Source: Scatophagus argus
Taxonomy: Eukaryota > Chordata > Actinopteri > Scatophagidae
DNA length: 64,000 nucleotides
Assembly: GCF_020382885.2 (NCBI RefSeq)
Contig: NC_058513.1
Coordinates: forward strand, 17,447,641 to 17,511,640
Direction: 5' to 3'
The notes below the pieces were generated by a model that saw only the letters and a list, made by a program, of their open reading frames with translations, was not told where the DNA came from and searched no databases. Below are positions 1 to 30,500 of this stretch, piece by piece (the stretch's first letter is position 1; each line of letters opens with the position of its first letter). The position numbers and the translations under genes were made by a program.

Positions 1-154
1 AAGGCCCTCTCCAGAGTGAGTTGATTGTGTTCACAGGTAACATTTTTTTCATATTTAATATATGGTTTCTTTTTATATCTATTTCCAGTGAATTAAGTGG
101 GTACTGGAGGTGAAACCAATGAAGAAATGTCTTAAACCTGCATTTTTTTTCTAA

Positions 155-370
155 TGGCCAGCAGGGGGCGACACCACTGGTTTCAAAAAGAAGTCAAACT
201 GTATGTAAGCTAATGAGAAACTGACCCTATTTCTCACTTGATTTATTACTTCATTATTCATTTTTCTAATTTTCCATTTAGAGTAACCGAGACAATAAAG
301 CAGGACGTGGGCAGGCGTGGCTGCGTTGTGATCGACAAGGTCACAACATTAGCAAAAGCAAACTCGAGAG
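155..370 (+). repeat. Diverged teleost interspersed repeat fragment
   Basis: The stretch starts with the motif CCAGCAGGGGGCGACACC and continues with a CACTGG/AAAAAGAAGTC/TTCTCACTTGATTTATTAC series. I recognise this from memory as a dispersed teleost repeat. No terminal repeats or target duplication are visible, so it looks like an old fragment. The family name is not assigned. Confidence 0.5.
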
Positions 371-1248
371 AAGTTCATAATGACTCTGTCAAGATCTTCA
401 TCTGAAGCATGCTGAGGCCTTTAATGTCAGCCGGGAATCCACACTGTCATCCGTTACAGAGGGACTGAAACTTTCATCATTTTCAGATTTCAGTTATATT
501 TTACACCACCCAGTGATTTCAAGGTGTAATTCAATCTGATAATCATCAGCACATCTTCCTTTTCACAAAGTATCATCTGTTTTAACTGAGCCACTGAGCG
601 ATACTGTTAATGAAGACATGTTGAGACATCCGCTGGTGTGCCCATCTGTCACACCTAAATCTGTCAGCCCACAGAAGCTGTGTACAAGCCCACCACGACG
701 GCTTTTACTACATTCTTTTACAGCCGTCGAGGTTTTACATCAGGGTTCAGTTGCAGTGCGCACGTCTGCACATAGAATCCACAATTCATAACTCCTGCTC
801 ACCCTGACTGACTGATAATCCCAAATGTTTCAGGTGCTTCGTCAGGGTGGGCCCGCGTCACAGTTAGAAATGCTTCTTCCTGTTTCCTGCGTGTTTTGCC
901 TCATGCCTACACGAGCCAGCTGACCTGCTGATAACACTGCCAGGAGAAAATGAAAGCTGATTGTGCTTCACAAGGTGATGGCCTGAGGCTCTCGCCGGAA
1001 GCAGGGGGGAGCAGAGGAAGTGGTGACTCCTGCCGGAGGGGGGGAGGTGGACACGCCTGGCTGGCCGTGGCGTCCACGATGTCGCTCACACTGAGGCCCT
1101 CTCGCCACCAGTGTCAACACTGATGACTTCAGCGCACGCCCTTATGAGCTCACCTTGCTAGGAGAGACACAGGAAGTGGGATTAGAGCAGTGACAGTGTC
1201 AAGGGGGATAACTGTGTCATACCTGCACTGGGGGGCTTACATCTATTA

Positions 1249-1284
<36 letters not shown>

Positions 1285-3238
1285 TCACACAAACGCAGCT
1301 GCTTATACCTCAGGGTTACCTCTTTCACCTGTGAGCATGAAGCCGATTCTCCATCGGGACTGGCTGACCTGCGACGAGCCACTAAAAGGCTTTAAAGAGC
1401 GGAGAATTTTGCTGCTGTGTGACAAAACACTTTCTGTTTCATCCAGACTTGAACCGAATGACGTGACAGCAAAACACAATGCTTTGACATCACAGGAAGT
1501 GCTTGTGAAAGTTAATTTTAATACCTGACATGGACTGAAACCTTAAACTGGAGCTTTCAGAGGTGTTCTGCTGCCCCAAATGCCAAAATGCTGAATTCAT
1601 ACAATTTGTTTCAGTCCAACACTAAGACCCATTTAAACATGCAGATAATGTTGGCCTAATACAAGCCCGTAACAAGAACATTCTGCCATTTTTCAGCTTG
1701 GATCTTCTTCTCGTGTCTGTTATGACTGTGGAACAGTAAAACTTTGTCACTTCAGAAGTGGGCAGGTTTGAGAAACGGGTCCTAACAGCTCATAAAGAAA
1801 CAATCTCTTCACTCGAACAACAACATGGCTTTGGTCAGTCTATTGACATGAATATCTACAGGGTATTTTTTTTTATCAAGCTGGGCATCTTTAACAAATA
1901 AAAGAAAAAGTGAGAAACATAATGAGAGCAAATGAGCTTCATCTTTGGATGGAGGATCATCACCACCTGAACCAAAAAAATAAATCGGTTCAAAATTTGT
2001 CAAAATTTGTCAAAACTGAGTGTTTTGTTTGCTATATTCAAACATTTATAAATATAAAATCACAAATATTCAGTTTTGGATTCTTTTTACCGCCAGTCTA
2101 ATAAGACCATTAAAGCCATTTAATTTTGACCACTCGGTCATAAAACAAAACAAACTGCAGTTTGTTTCACGATTCAAACAGAACATAAACATTTACTCCG
2201 TCAGGTTAAAGAAAGAAATAATCACTGATTTCATTTAAAAACGCTCCAAATTCCCGCGCCAGGGAAGAAGTGGCAGCATTTTATTTCACTTTTGACCGAA
2301 TGACATAAAACCGTTTTTTCCTGTTATCGAATAATCGTCAACTTTAGACGAGCAAAAGTCAAACTGTGTTTTTTAGGATGAGCTCGAACTTAATCAGATT
2401 TCTTAAAACGATAAGAAAATGCATGAAGTCAGTGATCTTCTTGTTACGGTGCATTCAATGTCTGTATGTGAATTGTTGGTGCTCGGTCAGAATTAGGGAA
2501 CTACGGTTAAACAGTTGGCCTAATTAACGAATTAACGGATTTATCTTTAACTTTAATACCCACAACAGGCCCATCAGAAGGACATGAATTATTCATGTGT
2601 GCAGAAAATAAACACAATCCCAGCAGGAAGTTGGTGGCATTCAGCTGCAGTTTTAGAGCAGTTATTTTTGGGTGAATGTTATTTCCTGCATCATTTTAAT
2701 AATTCCTGTAGTGTCTACACTGTAGGCCTGGTGTCCAACATGTTTTAAAGCGTGAGTATTTTTCCCACAGGGCAGCGTGCGTGGTGTGGGCTCAGTTACT
2801 CCGTGATGAGGGGATGGCTCTCTCATATCTGGAGCCTATCACGTCCTGCCTCGATCTGCCTCAGACCCACCTACAAAATGTATATATCATAGGTTAGACA
2901 TCTGAGCATGTGTTTGACTCACTGACTACTCCTCACGTCAAAAAAGACAAGACAATCGTCCGCTGGGGTGATTTGAAATAAATTATGTTCAAATAGTCTG
3001 GTGTCTGTGTGCGGGATGGTTTGGTATCTGAAATTACAGGCGCTGACCCACCGACACATCGAGTTCTGAAGTTTGTGGCATGTCAGTCCGCTGTGAGTAG
3101 CTGAGGATAACAGTCCACACTGCGCTGTTTTGCCATTTTTTTTATTTATTTATTGTTTAAATTGCACATGCTCTTTTTCAACTGGACACCAGAGCGGAGC
3201 CTTATGACATTACGCACAGAGCGAGCGCGGGGCTGCAA
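371..3238. other. Region upstream of tbx21 without a recognised gene
   Basis: No ORF here has gene-like features, and the short ones are chance frames. A (GT)n microsatellite lies at 1251-1283. The last 100 bases before 3239 become GC-rich and probably include the tbx21 5'UTR and core promoter. No clear TATA box is visible there. An upstream ATG at 3204 opens a 15-codon frame that overlaps the tbx21 start. Confidence 0.5.
1251..1283 (+). repeat. (GT)n microsatellite
   Basis: About 16 uninterrupted GT units. Short ORFs crossing it on either strand encode only VCVC or THTH runs and are artefacts. Confidence 0.95.

Positions 3239-3251
<13 letters not shown>
3204..3251 (+). other. Short upstream ORF overlapping the tbx21 start
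   Basis: ATG at 3204 opens a 15-codon frame ending TAG at 3249-3251. It is out of frame with, and overlaps by 13 nt, the tbx21 start at 3239. It matters only if transcription starts upstream of 3204, which the sequence cannot show. Confidence 0.4.
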
Positions 3252-19934
<16,683 letters not shown>

Positions 19935-22347
19935 AGACCTCACACATGAACCACAGTGTCTTCAGCGTCTTCCCGCACCGCCCTCATGGACACGTGGAGG
20001 TCTGTCCAGTCAGTCTCGATAAAGGGCTGGAACAGTGTTTGCTTCAGAGAAAAACCAGAACCACACAACAGAACGTGCAGCCTCATCTACTGTCACATCA
20101 GTCCACACAGTCTATAAAGTCTCCTCTCAAAGTGTCAAACGATTACAGGAGGAACTTTCAAGGTTACTGTCAAAGTTAGCGTTGAACAGGAGTGGACGTG
20201 ACTGGGACACTGCCCCGGGGTCACATAAACACCACAGAGACAAACAGACCTGTGACTTTAGCCTTTGAAACATCTGGAGATTTGGGTGAAAAAAAAAAGA
20301 TCTGCATATCTGCTTGCTGACAGACGCCTGCAGGGATTGTCGGTTCTTACTGCGTCAAACACTTTCTCTGTCTCTTTTGCTCTGTCTTGCCTCTGTGTGT
20401 CTCTTCCTTCTCACCTTCAGCCATTCACACATACTCCCACAATATGCTCACGTTCATTTCCCCTGATGATTCGGAGCAGAATTTGCATTTCTCACACACA
20501 CACACACACACACACACTGTCTTCCCTCCAACCTGGCCCAACACATTTAGTGCAGTGAGCGCCCACCAGTGGCGACAGAGGAGCATCGCAGTGCAAAGTG
20601 GACAAATGCCAGGAGGTTAAGAGAGCTTAGCGAGCACATGTTCTGAAGTACAGCCGCTAATCTAACTAAACCCAGCTCGGACACCCTTTTCTCTGTGTGT
20701 GTTAAGTAAATCAGCAGCCACAGCGCAGAAGTAGCAAGTCCTTACAATCCACTATATCTCACACACAAACAGAAACATGTGGTTTTTGTCCTTGTTTTTG
20801 TACAAAAAACAACAAAGATTTGTCGGTTACAGTCTGTCAGATGTGAGGATTTGCTGTTTTTCTTTGTCATACGTGTTGACAAACTGCATACATTTGGGTT
20901 TTGGACTGTAGCCCAAACAGAAAAAGACAATTTGGCACATCAAAAACGACAAGCAGATAAATTCAAACCACCACAGCTCACGGCCCTCTTCAGTGGATCA
21001 AGTTGCCGTGTTGTTTCCAAACATATGTGACTGCATACAGCTGTGATGAAGCACGCTGGCGGCTTCAAAACGCGAAGGTGGTAGTCGATTAGGCTGCATC
21101 CTTTGAACTGCCCCTCGCTGGTAGATGTGTTAATGCATCGGTCTGAATCCGATCTGTATACAACGGAGGCCTGTGACCTTTTAAGAAAGACACTTTTTAT
21201 CTCCTAATTTTGACTTTTTATCTCAAAATTATGCTTTTGATTTTTATGACTTATGACTGAATTATGACTTACCTTATGGTCCTCTCACTGTTGCAGCATT
21301 TTTTTCACAAAAATTCAGAAAATGCTCCCCATTTCAGGTGAAGCTCAAACTCACCTGTTGCACTGTCGAACTCTCAGGTAATTTGAAGACAAGTGATATA
21401 AAACATTTGCACGTCCTCGCACCAGGCATAATCAAGACTAGCAGAGATCTGTTTCTGTGACGAGGGCCCTCTGTTACGGTCAGTCAGTGTGGAAACCCTC
21501 CTGTCACCACACACAGTCTGCAAGCCTGCGAGCTAACTGGACAACAGCTTTGGCAGAGGAAAGCGTGACAGCTTAAAACACACCAGCACAAACTGCACCC
21601 AGCGAGCACAAACATTCGCATGTATTCAGATTAGACTACATTCAGTAAGTCTGTTTCTGTCTGTGACTTTTCCTCTGCAACATCTTCATCTCTCCGAACC
21701 TCAAACTCTTCCTGTACAGTAACAGCAGAACAACGTGTGAAAAATGGGTCACTCAGAGCGGCTACTGAACCTGAAGGTGAACAGACACTGTCACGATAAA
21801 CAGGAAGCACAAAGTGACCAGGCAGACACAGGATTTCCCCCCTGGTCTTGGGCCTGATCATGTTGTGACGCCGGCTGACAGAAGCCTGGGCCTCCAGCCT
21901 GGTGACAGAAATGAAGAGTGAGGCTGCAGTCAGCGCTGATCAGAGATCTGCTCCTCATTCCTCACCAGGTGTGCTAATGGCCTCAGACAACACCTGGGGC
22001 GACAGACAGGCGCTCACTCGGTGCAGTGCAGGGTTACTTAAGTCTTTTTTTCATTTTTTACATGAATCTGCACTCCTGAAACGAGCTGATGAAAACGCAC
22101 CAGCAGTCCACACTGCACACATGTTTGTTTACTCACCATCTTCTACAGTGAGAACATCCAGACGAGAGACGGACGTGTCTGGAAGAGGAGACAGTTAGCT
22201 TAGCATAAACAGCTAGCCTAGCTCTTGAAGCTCATAGCCCTTCTTAAAAGCACTTGAGTTTTGGTCCAAATCAAACAGACGGGATGTAAAATGTTCCCGT
22301 GTCAGCAGTGGAGGTGCTGGTGGGCGGGTTTGTTACCTGTTTGCCTC

Positions 22348-22353
22348 AATAAA
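22348..22353 (+). terminator. Candidate tbx21 polyadenylation signal
   Basis: AATAAA on the + strand about 2.4 kb after the tbx21 stop, and the first canonical hexamer I found there. Other A-rich candidates follow near 23273 (ATTAAA) and 23396. The choice among them cannot be made from sequence. Confidence 0.35.
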
Positions 22354-23936
22354 GGCTCCTGGTGTTGACGAAGAATTTGAGCTGATTTTCCACAAGTGTT
22401 GTGTTAAAACTGGGACTTAAACTGGAATTTAAAGACAATCACAAACATGATGCAAATTTGAATCTTCTGAAGCACTTGATAAAAAAGGACAAACTGTCTG
22501 ACAATTCAGACCTTTAAATGTTAATGAAGTGTTCATTTGAAGATGAATACAGAATGAATACATGATTAACTGTTGGAAAAAAAATGTTGCTTGCGTGTGT
22601 TTATGTTGACACAGAAAAAGCTGAAGATTCTCACTGAAGGTCACAGTGGACAAATCTCGTTTCAAGTGCAATTAACAGAAAAGAAGTTCAGAGTTAGTGA
22701 TGGCTTCGCAGAAACATCGAGAGCAAAGTTTCATGTGATCACTGACCGGTGGATGATGTCAGTTTATTTAGTTCAAGTGCTGTGGGGGGGTGGGGGGTTG
22801 TTAGCGTGGCTGATCCTGCATCCACATGAGGGCAAATATCTCAGCAGATGCCTCAGGAACGCCCCCTGCTGCATGTCTCAGCTATTACAAGCCAATCTCT
22901 GACGTTAAACCTTTAATACCTCCATTTCCCATGAGTCTGTGCTTCCCCTTGTCACACACACACACACACACACACTTCCCCCAGTGAGAGACTGTGTGTG
23001 GGAACTGTGTTTCCAGAGGTTTTACTGAGTGATGTAGAAGTAGAGGAGCGAAGACGGGAGACCAGAGCGGGCAACAAGCATGTTATTTTTTTGTTGTGTG
23101 ATCCATGTGTTTCTCTGTCCGGGGAGCAGTAATAACTCCTGTCACTCTTTCAACAAGAGCTTATGAAATACGATGCATAAACAGATAAACGATGATTTCT
23201 GAAGGGGAAAACTGTTATTTATTAAAGGTGGCATATTTGTGTATTGTACTGTTGTTGTTTTTTTATTCACAAAATTAAAGCTTACATGTTACAAATGCGC
23301 CTGTTTTGTGTTTCTGTGTTCTTTTAATTTAGTCCAGGCAGAACTGATTGGACCAGGAGGCACATTTTCTAAAAGCTGCATAGCAACAATGAAAGAATAA
23401 AAATAATTATGTGAGAATTAATATAAACATTGTGAATAAAAATGATTTTATTTTAAGCTTGTCCACATCACTTTCACACAAAAGTCTTATGCTAGACACA
23501 TCTGCAAGTCAAGTGCAGTTGCAATAAATGAATTTATACCACTGAGAAATAAAAACACAGCTTTGATATCGACAGTTTAAAGTGCAAATACACTCCATCC
23601 AGCTGGATATTCTTTTCGCTATTAAGGACATAAAAATAAAGTGTAATATCCTCTCTTCTTAACATGTGTATACATACCGAATGCTGGTAATAATCATTTT
23701 TTAAATAACAAATAAAAAAGATGTTTCTGCAGCCGTGATACAAGTCAGCAACAACCAAAGCATTTAGACAGATACTGTCTTTAGCTTTGTCAATAAAACA
23801 TCCTCTTTAAGTCAGTGACAATCAACTTCAGCCTGATGTGTAAGCAACAGGCTGGAGGACGTTTTAACTGCACTGTAACTACGGCAGCCTGGAAGGGAGG
23901 CTTTTTACCCTCTGCTTGTAATACTTGTTTGAACAC

Positions 23937-23942
23937 TTTATT
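23937..23942 (-). terminator. Candidate osbpl7 polyadenylation signal
   Basis: TTTATT on the + strand is AATAAA on the osbpl7 strand. A second overlapping copy lies at 23941-23946. It implies a 3'UTR of about 0.6 kb. Confidence 0.45.
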
Positions 23943-24548
23943 TATTCAGGCATTTGCACCATGCACAGTGTTGTAGTTATTATAAAAATATCAGAAAACT
24001 GTATATTCCCAATCAATTCTGCAATAAATCAAATTAGCACAAGCCAGCTGGCCCTTTGGTGACGCCTGCTTTTCCCACATCGACTTCAGCACTCAGTTCT
24101 TATAAAATGCAGTAAATCAGCTGAGAGGACATAATGTGACTGAATGTTTAGGTTTAATCCACTAACAAAGTCGGCTTCCCTTACAAACCTGACAGACAAA
24201 TGCAACTTACTGTCTTCTTTCAAGTCATTTGTTCGTTTCAGCATGTGCCGAATGCCGAAAACTGAAACTCTCAAAAATATAAACATACATGTAGTGATTG
24301 GAGTAATCTAAAAATAAATAAATGAATAAATAAAATGCTTTAGAAAATGCTGTGTAGTTTGACAGGTGACTGTCGGGTTCCCATGAGCCAGTCACGGGCG
24401 TAGAGGAGGAGCGAGAAGAGCTCAGCAGCACCGTCTTCGCCCTGCAGGTTCCTCAGAGCGGTTCACACATGCTGGCTGAATACCCAACGCTCATATCTTT
24501 CTCTCTCTCGTGTGATTTTGTCTGGCGTCGCTCGTCGCTGTCGTCTCA

Positions 24549-27500
24549 TCACCACAGAATCACGTTTTCGAGGTTAGCAAAGCCGGGGTTCTCCCTGAGC
24601 TTCCAGTAGGTGCTGTTTGTCAGCCACACGTCCCGTCCACAGGAATCTTTGGCTTTCCTGAAGAAGGAGACCGTGATTTCCAAATGTGATAGATGGATAT
24701 TGCTGATGAAGAAACACGCTTGTTCTTTGCTGTATCACCATAAATCAAATGGGTTTTTCACGTGAAAGAATGCAAATACACGAGTAATATGGAAATATAC
24801 TTATACTTATTTCAGTTTTTTTTCATGCAAAAGTTCCTGTAAAATTATTACAGTTGCTGGTTCTCAATTGTGAAAATTTGCATATTCTGTTTATCTCACA
24901 TGATAGCAAATTTAACATTGTTGGTCTATGGATTTTTGGCCCATTTAATGGGCCGAAGAATATTGTAATGGGCATTTTTCTCTGTTTTCTATAGAAAATA
25001 ATATTCAAAATAAACAATAATTGATTGATTGATTAAAGACTGATCAATTTCTGGGCTCAGATACCTAACCTGACCGAGACCTGTATGCAACCAAACAGTA
25101 AGTTTTAACATAAACTAGCAGTCGTAGCACAGAAAGAGACAAACTCACTTGAAAAAACGTGGAACGTGTTCTTCACCCCTTTTGCTCAGCTCTTTTCTCC
25201 GCTCCCTCTGAAACTGCTCTATGTCGTCTTTCTTTTTGTCTGCCTCCTCCACCTTTCCCTCCTCCAGCATCCTGTCAGTTAGAAAATCACACGTAGAGTC
25301 ACTTTATTACCAAAAATGTTACTGCTTTTAATCTCAGCAGATAATAAAGAAGACTCAGGTTGCATAGGCACATATAAAGCTACAGTTTCATGAATTCGAG
25401 GTGCCCATCAGATGCTTTATCCAGGCATTAAAACATCAGGAAGCAGCAGTGAAATCAAAGAAAAGCGCAGTTAAATTTCCCAAACCGGGCAGACCCCCCA
25501 CCTTTGGTCTGGCCGCAGGCGGCTGTCTGTAGGAGGCAGGAGTGGCTTCAGGTCTGGGGTGAGCTCGTTCAGCTCCATGGCGAAGGTGGAGAAACCATAG
25601 TACAGCAGGTAATCCTTTGGCTGGGGATCTGTGGGGTGACACAAGCCTCTCAGGTGAGCTGCTGTGCAAACGTGACACTTGGATTTATGCTGATTAGCAG
25701 TTTTGGCAACAGGGAATACTCGATCATTTCACTTCTATTTAAACCCTCCATCTCTAAGAATATCAACAATCAGGCAGACTTCAACACAGGAAACACCTCA
25801 AGGACAAACACACGAGTAAAGACACGAGTGAAGACGTCCATAAACAAGTCTTGTGTGTGATGATCATGGACTCACTTGGCTTCCAGACACATTTCGGAGT
25901 GGGCAGAGTGTCACAGAAGATGCCTTCATGCCACAGACCTCCGAACCGGTGAATGACGCTCCCACTCTGGTCGAGCACCGTGCCCTGAACCTCGTTCTTG
26001 TTGGTGTCGGAACCCCAATAACGAGACTAAAACAAAATACAAACTTGTCAGTCAGAACCCTGAGATATGCCTGAGACGTGGAAACAGTCAGATCACTTGA
26101 AGGGAAAAGGTCTGAGCAGAGCAGGAAGTGGTTTCATTGACCTTGACGAAGGTAATCTTGCAGGTGCAGACGTCGCTGTTGAGGTTGCGGATGGTGACCT
26201 CTCCGTAATGCTCCAGATAGCGCTGCTGGCTGAGGACGTTATGGATGCAGGTCACGACTTTGTTCCACTCATAGTGGTCTCCATACCTGGAAAATACAGC
26301 AAAATTGAGTGATTTATCAAGCGAAAATGTCATTCTCTGATCTGGATTTGTCCAATAGGAATGTTTGTTGGGTTCTCTCTTGAGGATCTGAACTCTTGGT
26401 TGGACTAAATAAGCAATTTTAAGATGTCACATCATTATATATGTGAACTCTGTGGATGAATGCTTTCAGGTTTATTCTGTTTGCGGTTCCTGAGATTGAA
26501 GTATAGTTTAAAACCGGGGGAAGTGTTTCGTGTCTCACTGGTCCCTCATTGTTCTTCACATAGAGTCTGATTTTCACCTCCATGTAATGACTAGTGTCGT
26601 GTCTCATTAGAGTCATTTTACAGAAGCAGACAGATGTGCGCAGACTCTTTACCTTGGAAGTGTGACGTTCACCATTCCTGTTGGCAGAATCTCCAGTGAC
26701 TTCCCCCAGAATTTATTTTTCCATCGCTGGTCTGTTCAGGAATAGAAACAAGAGTTCTTGAGAATATTTCTGATCAGCTTTTCAAAGGCATTTCCTGAGC
26801 ACAACCAGAGCATAAAAATACATGTGAATACTGGTAACAGAAACAAAGAACAAAACTGATTTGATGATAGAAGAGACTCACCTTGCCAGAAGGAGAAGTT
26901 CTCTGATTCTGCATGGCAGGCAGAGATGGGAGGATGGTGGCAGACCTGGTGGAGTACAGAGACAAGAAATCTGACCACATGGACCATCAGACTTGTCAGA
27001 GGGAGCTCAGCTTTTGTGTCTCATTTTAGTCATTTTAACTGTGGAAGAAGAAGAAGCACTGAAGGAAGACGGTCTGGTGAGCTCACTCCACGCAGTTACA
27101 GGTTTGGGTTCTAGCTTAGGTTATTTCTTCTTTTATGCTGAAAAACTCTTGTGTTGTTCTCCCAGTCTGATTTGGGATCTTTGTGTTGTTCTCCTGGACT
27201 TGAGCTGTTAGTTATTTATTAATTTATTAATGTACGCATGCATGTTTTTTGCCTGTTACTCTATGTATTTGTATGCCTGCCTCACCTGCAGAAACAGATG
27301 TCTTGTATTAATGCTCTGTTTGTGTAGTACTTCCTTGGATACCTGCTCACTGATGAGGCGGAAGCCCCGGTCCTCTCTGACACACTCGTAGGTCTCCCCC
27401 AGCACCGGGTTAAAGGGTTTGTAGCGGTTTCTGAACGTCGCCGTGGAGTAACCAGAGATTGCGAAGGCAGCAATGTAAACCTGCAAAGACAAGAATATAA

Positions 27501-30500
27501 AAGCTGACTTGCTTCTGCAAATAGCATGTAAATACTCCCCTACATTTCCCTGACTCATTAGTGAAGTCTGGATTATAATTTTGGGGAACATTATCAACTT
27601 GCAAGCAGGTACACATAAAGATTTATCAGCATTGCTACAACAAATCCAGGAACACGTTTGAACAGTCTTACCATTCTCTGGTAGGGGTCTGGTGTGTTGC
27701 TGGCTGTATCCAGCAGCTCACTGTATTCCAGCTCCTCACACAGCCTCTGCAGCAGGTTAACAGGCTCGTTGAGAGCAGCAGGCATGGACACTCGAGCCAA
27801 GTCTTTACCTGAGGAAAAAAATGACACGTAAGCCTCTGGAAAAAAAAAAATAAAACAAAAAAAAACATTGTGTATCAGAAATTATCTCTATGTTACTGCA
27901 ACGTGGTGTGACTCCTCAGTGGGTCCTTGCCTATGTTGTTGTAGAGGATAGCCATGAGGCCCACGTGGCTGTTGTCAGGACAGGGAGCAGGCAGCGCAGT
28001 CCGCCGTCCGGTGCTCTTTGGAACAACACTGTTAGGGGACTTGGAAATGCTAGCATGGTACTTCCGGGTGGCTGACGCTGCAGTGTTGGTGAAAAGAAAT
28101 AATATTCAGCATACTGGCAATCAGGAGCAGAGATGAAGTCTGCAGTCAAGGCCAGTAGCTGCACTGAAGCAGATAAACTGCAAACACAAGAGGGTCTTGA
28201 ACATGATTTCATAAATGTGGGCAAGAAATATTGGGCTGATGGTTCCAGCACTATGTGAGATTAGCTGCAGACAAATATACACATGGACATACATGACCTA
28301 ACGTGGGATCCCCTCCAGATGTAACAATTCAATTCAGTTTTATTTATATAGCATCTTTTGCAATCAAAATTGTCTCTAGGTGCTTTACAGAGACCCAAAG
28401 CCCGAACCCCCAAGCAAGCAGACAGTGGCAAGGAAAAACTCCCTTTTAACAGGAAGAAACCTTGAGCAGGACCCGACTCACAAGGGAGAACCATCCTGCT
28501 GATAGACGGCTGGGTATGCCTGTAAGAAATATCATGGCAATACATTCTGTACAGATACTACAGTCTGGACCAAAATGGACTGACAGACCAACAAAACCTG
28601 AAGCCTTCTGCTGGTGCAAATTCTTTCACATGTTGAGAATGGAAAAGTTCCCATGGTAGAGTAGCTAAAATTAAGATAACACACATCAGGTGCATGCACC
28701 CACCATGTCCTTCCTCTGGCTCAGAGTTGGTGGTGCTTCCATCACTGAGTCCTGACTCATCAGACACCTCAGAGGAACTACCACAGAGGATATCATCGCT
28801 GGCGTCGAAATACTCCGCAGCTGAATCTGCCACTGAGGGAGGCCCGTGGGATGGACGCCTCACTGCTGCAGGCTGACAAGAGAGGAAGAGAAAGAGTGGA
28901 GGACTCAAAAAAATCTTCCATCAAAAACCACGTGGGACCACATGCCAGAGAATCCAGAGGACGGGTGCAGTATGAAGCTCACCTCGGCTAATGTGTTTGA
29001 CTGGTGGATGTTGTTGGTTTCCCAGAGTTCCTGCAGCTTCTGCCTCTCCTGGGACAAAGTTTCGTGCACTGACTTCAGGGAAGCAAGCACTGACAAGTGA
29101 TGAAAGACAGAGGAATTAATATTGGTGCTCAAACTAATATTTTCCTTCTTGCATAATCTTCATATCTTTGCGGTCTCCCTGATCTTGTCTGGATGGATCT
29201 TTCTTGTTGTTCTGACCTCGTAGTGAAATGGCGCAGATGTCCTGCTGAATTTTCTTGCCTTCAGGCGACATTGTGACAGTAGGAGGGGACAGCTGGGAGT
29301 AGACGTAGTCAGGGATAGAGGGGACTGAGGTGCCCAGGTGAGGCGAGCTGCTCAGGTGACTGGAGGACAGCTGAACAGAAGAGGATGGAGGACGTGTGAT
29401 TCATTGGTTAATTTTAAAATTCCCTCGTTGTTGGTCAGTTTGGGCTTCACAGTTGTGCTATCCAGAATAGGAAGTTTTAATCCTGAGCACAGACAGCTGT
29501 TACTGCTGTTATTTCATACTATAACTGCACTGCAAAGTCACAGCTAGAAGTCTTATCTGTGTATCTTTATGATCATCTAATCTTATTTACACTCGGTGCA
29601 TCAGGTGGACTGCCGCTTTAGGTCTCTAACCTGCACCTCTAGTGCCACAGCCCTGCAGGGTTTTCATCCAATCAGCTACTTCACTGTGTTCCTGTTTTAA
29701 TCATGTCATGTTTGGTAGGAAAGAAAACCTTCAGAGCTGCAGCAAGAGGCAACCAACATTACTCCTGGATATAAAGAACAGTGAAAACTACAGAAATCTG
29801 AATGAAACACAGCTTTACTCGACTGATCTATTGATTTATCTAAAATTCTAATTATTAGGTCAATATCGTGTCAGTGCTACGCTCTACTGTATGGAGAAAA
29901 ACAGGATATTCTGGTATGAAGATATGTTTCACACAGACAAACCTCACCGAGTACAATTTAAACAATACACCGTTACCATTTTAACCTGAAAAAATTCTGT
30001 TATGTCGTCATTCATGCAGGTACAATTCAGTGTGAGGACGGCACCTCCACAGTGTGTAAACAAAGGACACCGAATCATTTTTATGAATCAAGTTGTCTCA
30101 TGTTATGCCCCTTGCCAACTCACCGATTTAGTAATCCCACGAACAGGCTTTGAATTAGAGAAAGACCCCAAAATGTTACTGGAGGGTTGGGATGTCAAGT
30201 TCTTAAACCCAATAAGGTTTTAAAAAAGCAACACTGACAATAAGTAATTGATGATTTCAAGCAAAAAACAATTAGTATTTCAATTTTAACTCTAAACATG
30301 AACATTGAAAGTGTAAAAGAGTAAGTCACAGACCATTCTTACCATTCCCAAGGCCTCCACTCTGGACAGGGTTCGAGAATGGCCCCACATCTTCCCCGAC
30401 CTCGACTTCTTCGGCTTCTCAAGCGAAAGATTCTGCGTCAAATAAACGGATTAAAATCAACAGAATATGACATAGTGTCTTCAGGTGATGCTGGACAGAA

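Larger units (their letters stand above)
19935..24548. other. Convergent intergenic region, tbx21 and osbpl7 3' ends
   Basis: tbx21 (+) and osbpl7 (-) end towards each other here. The sequence holds their 3'UTRs, (CA)n runs at about 20496-20518 and 22957-22976 and many short chance ORFs. The only AATAAA between the tbx21 stop and 23 kb is at 22348-22353. No further gene is recognised. Confidence 0.6.
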
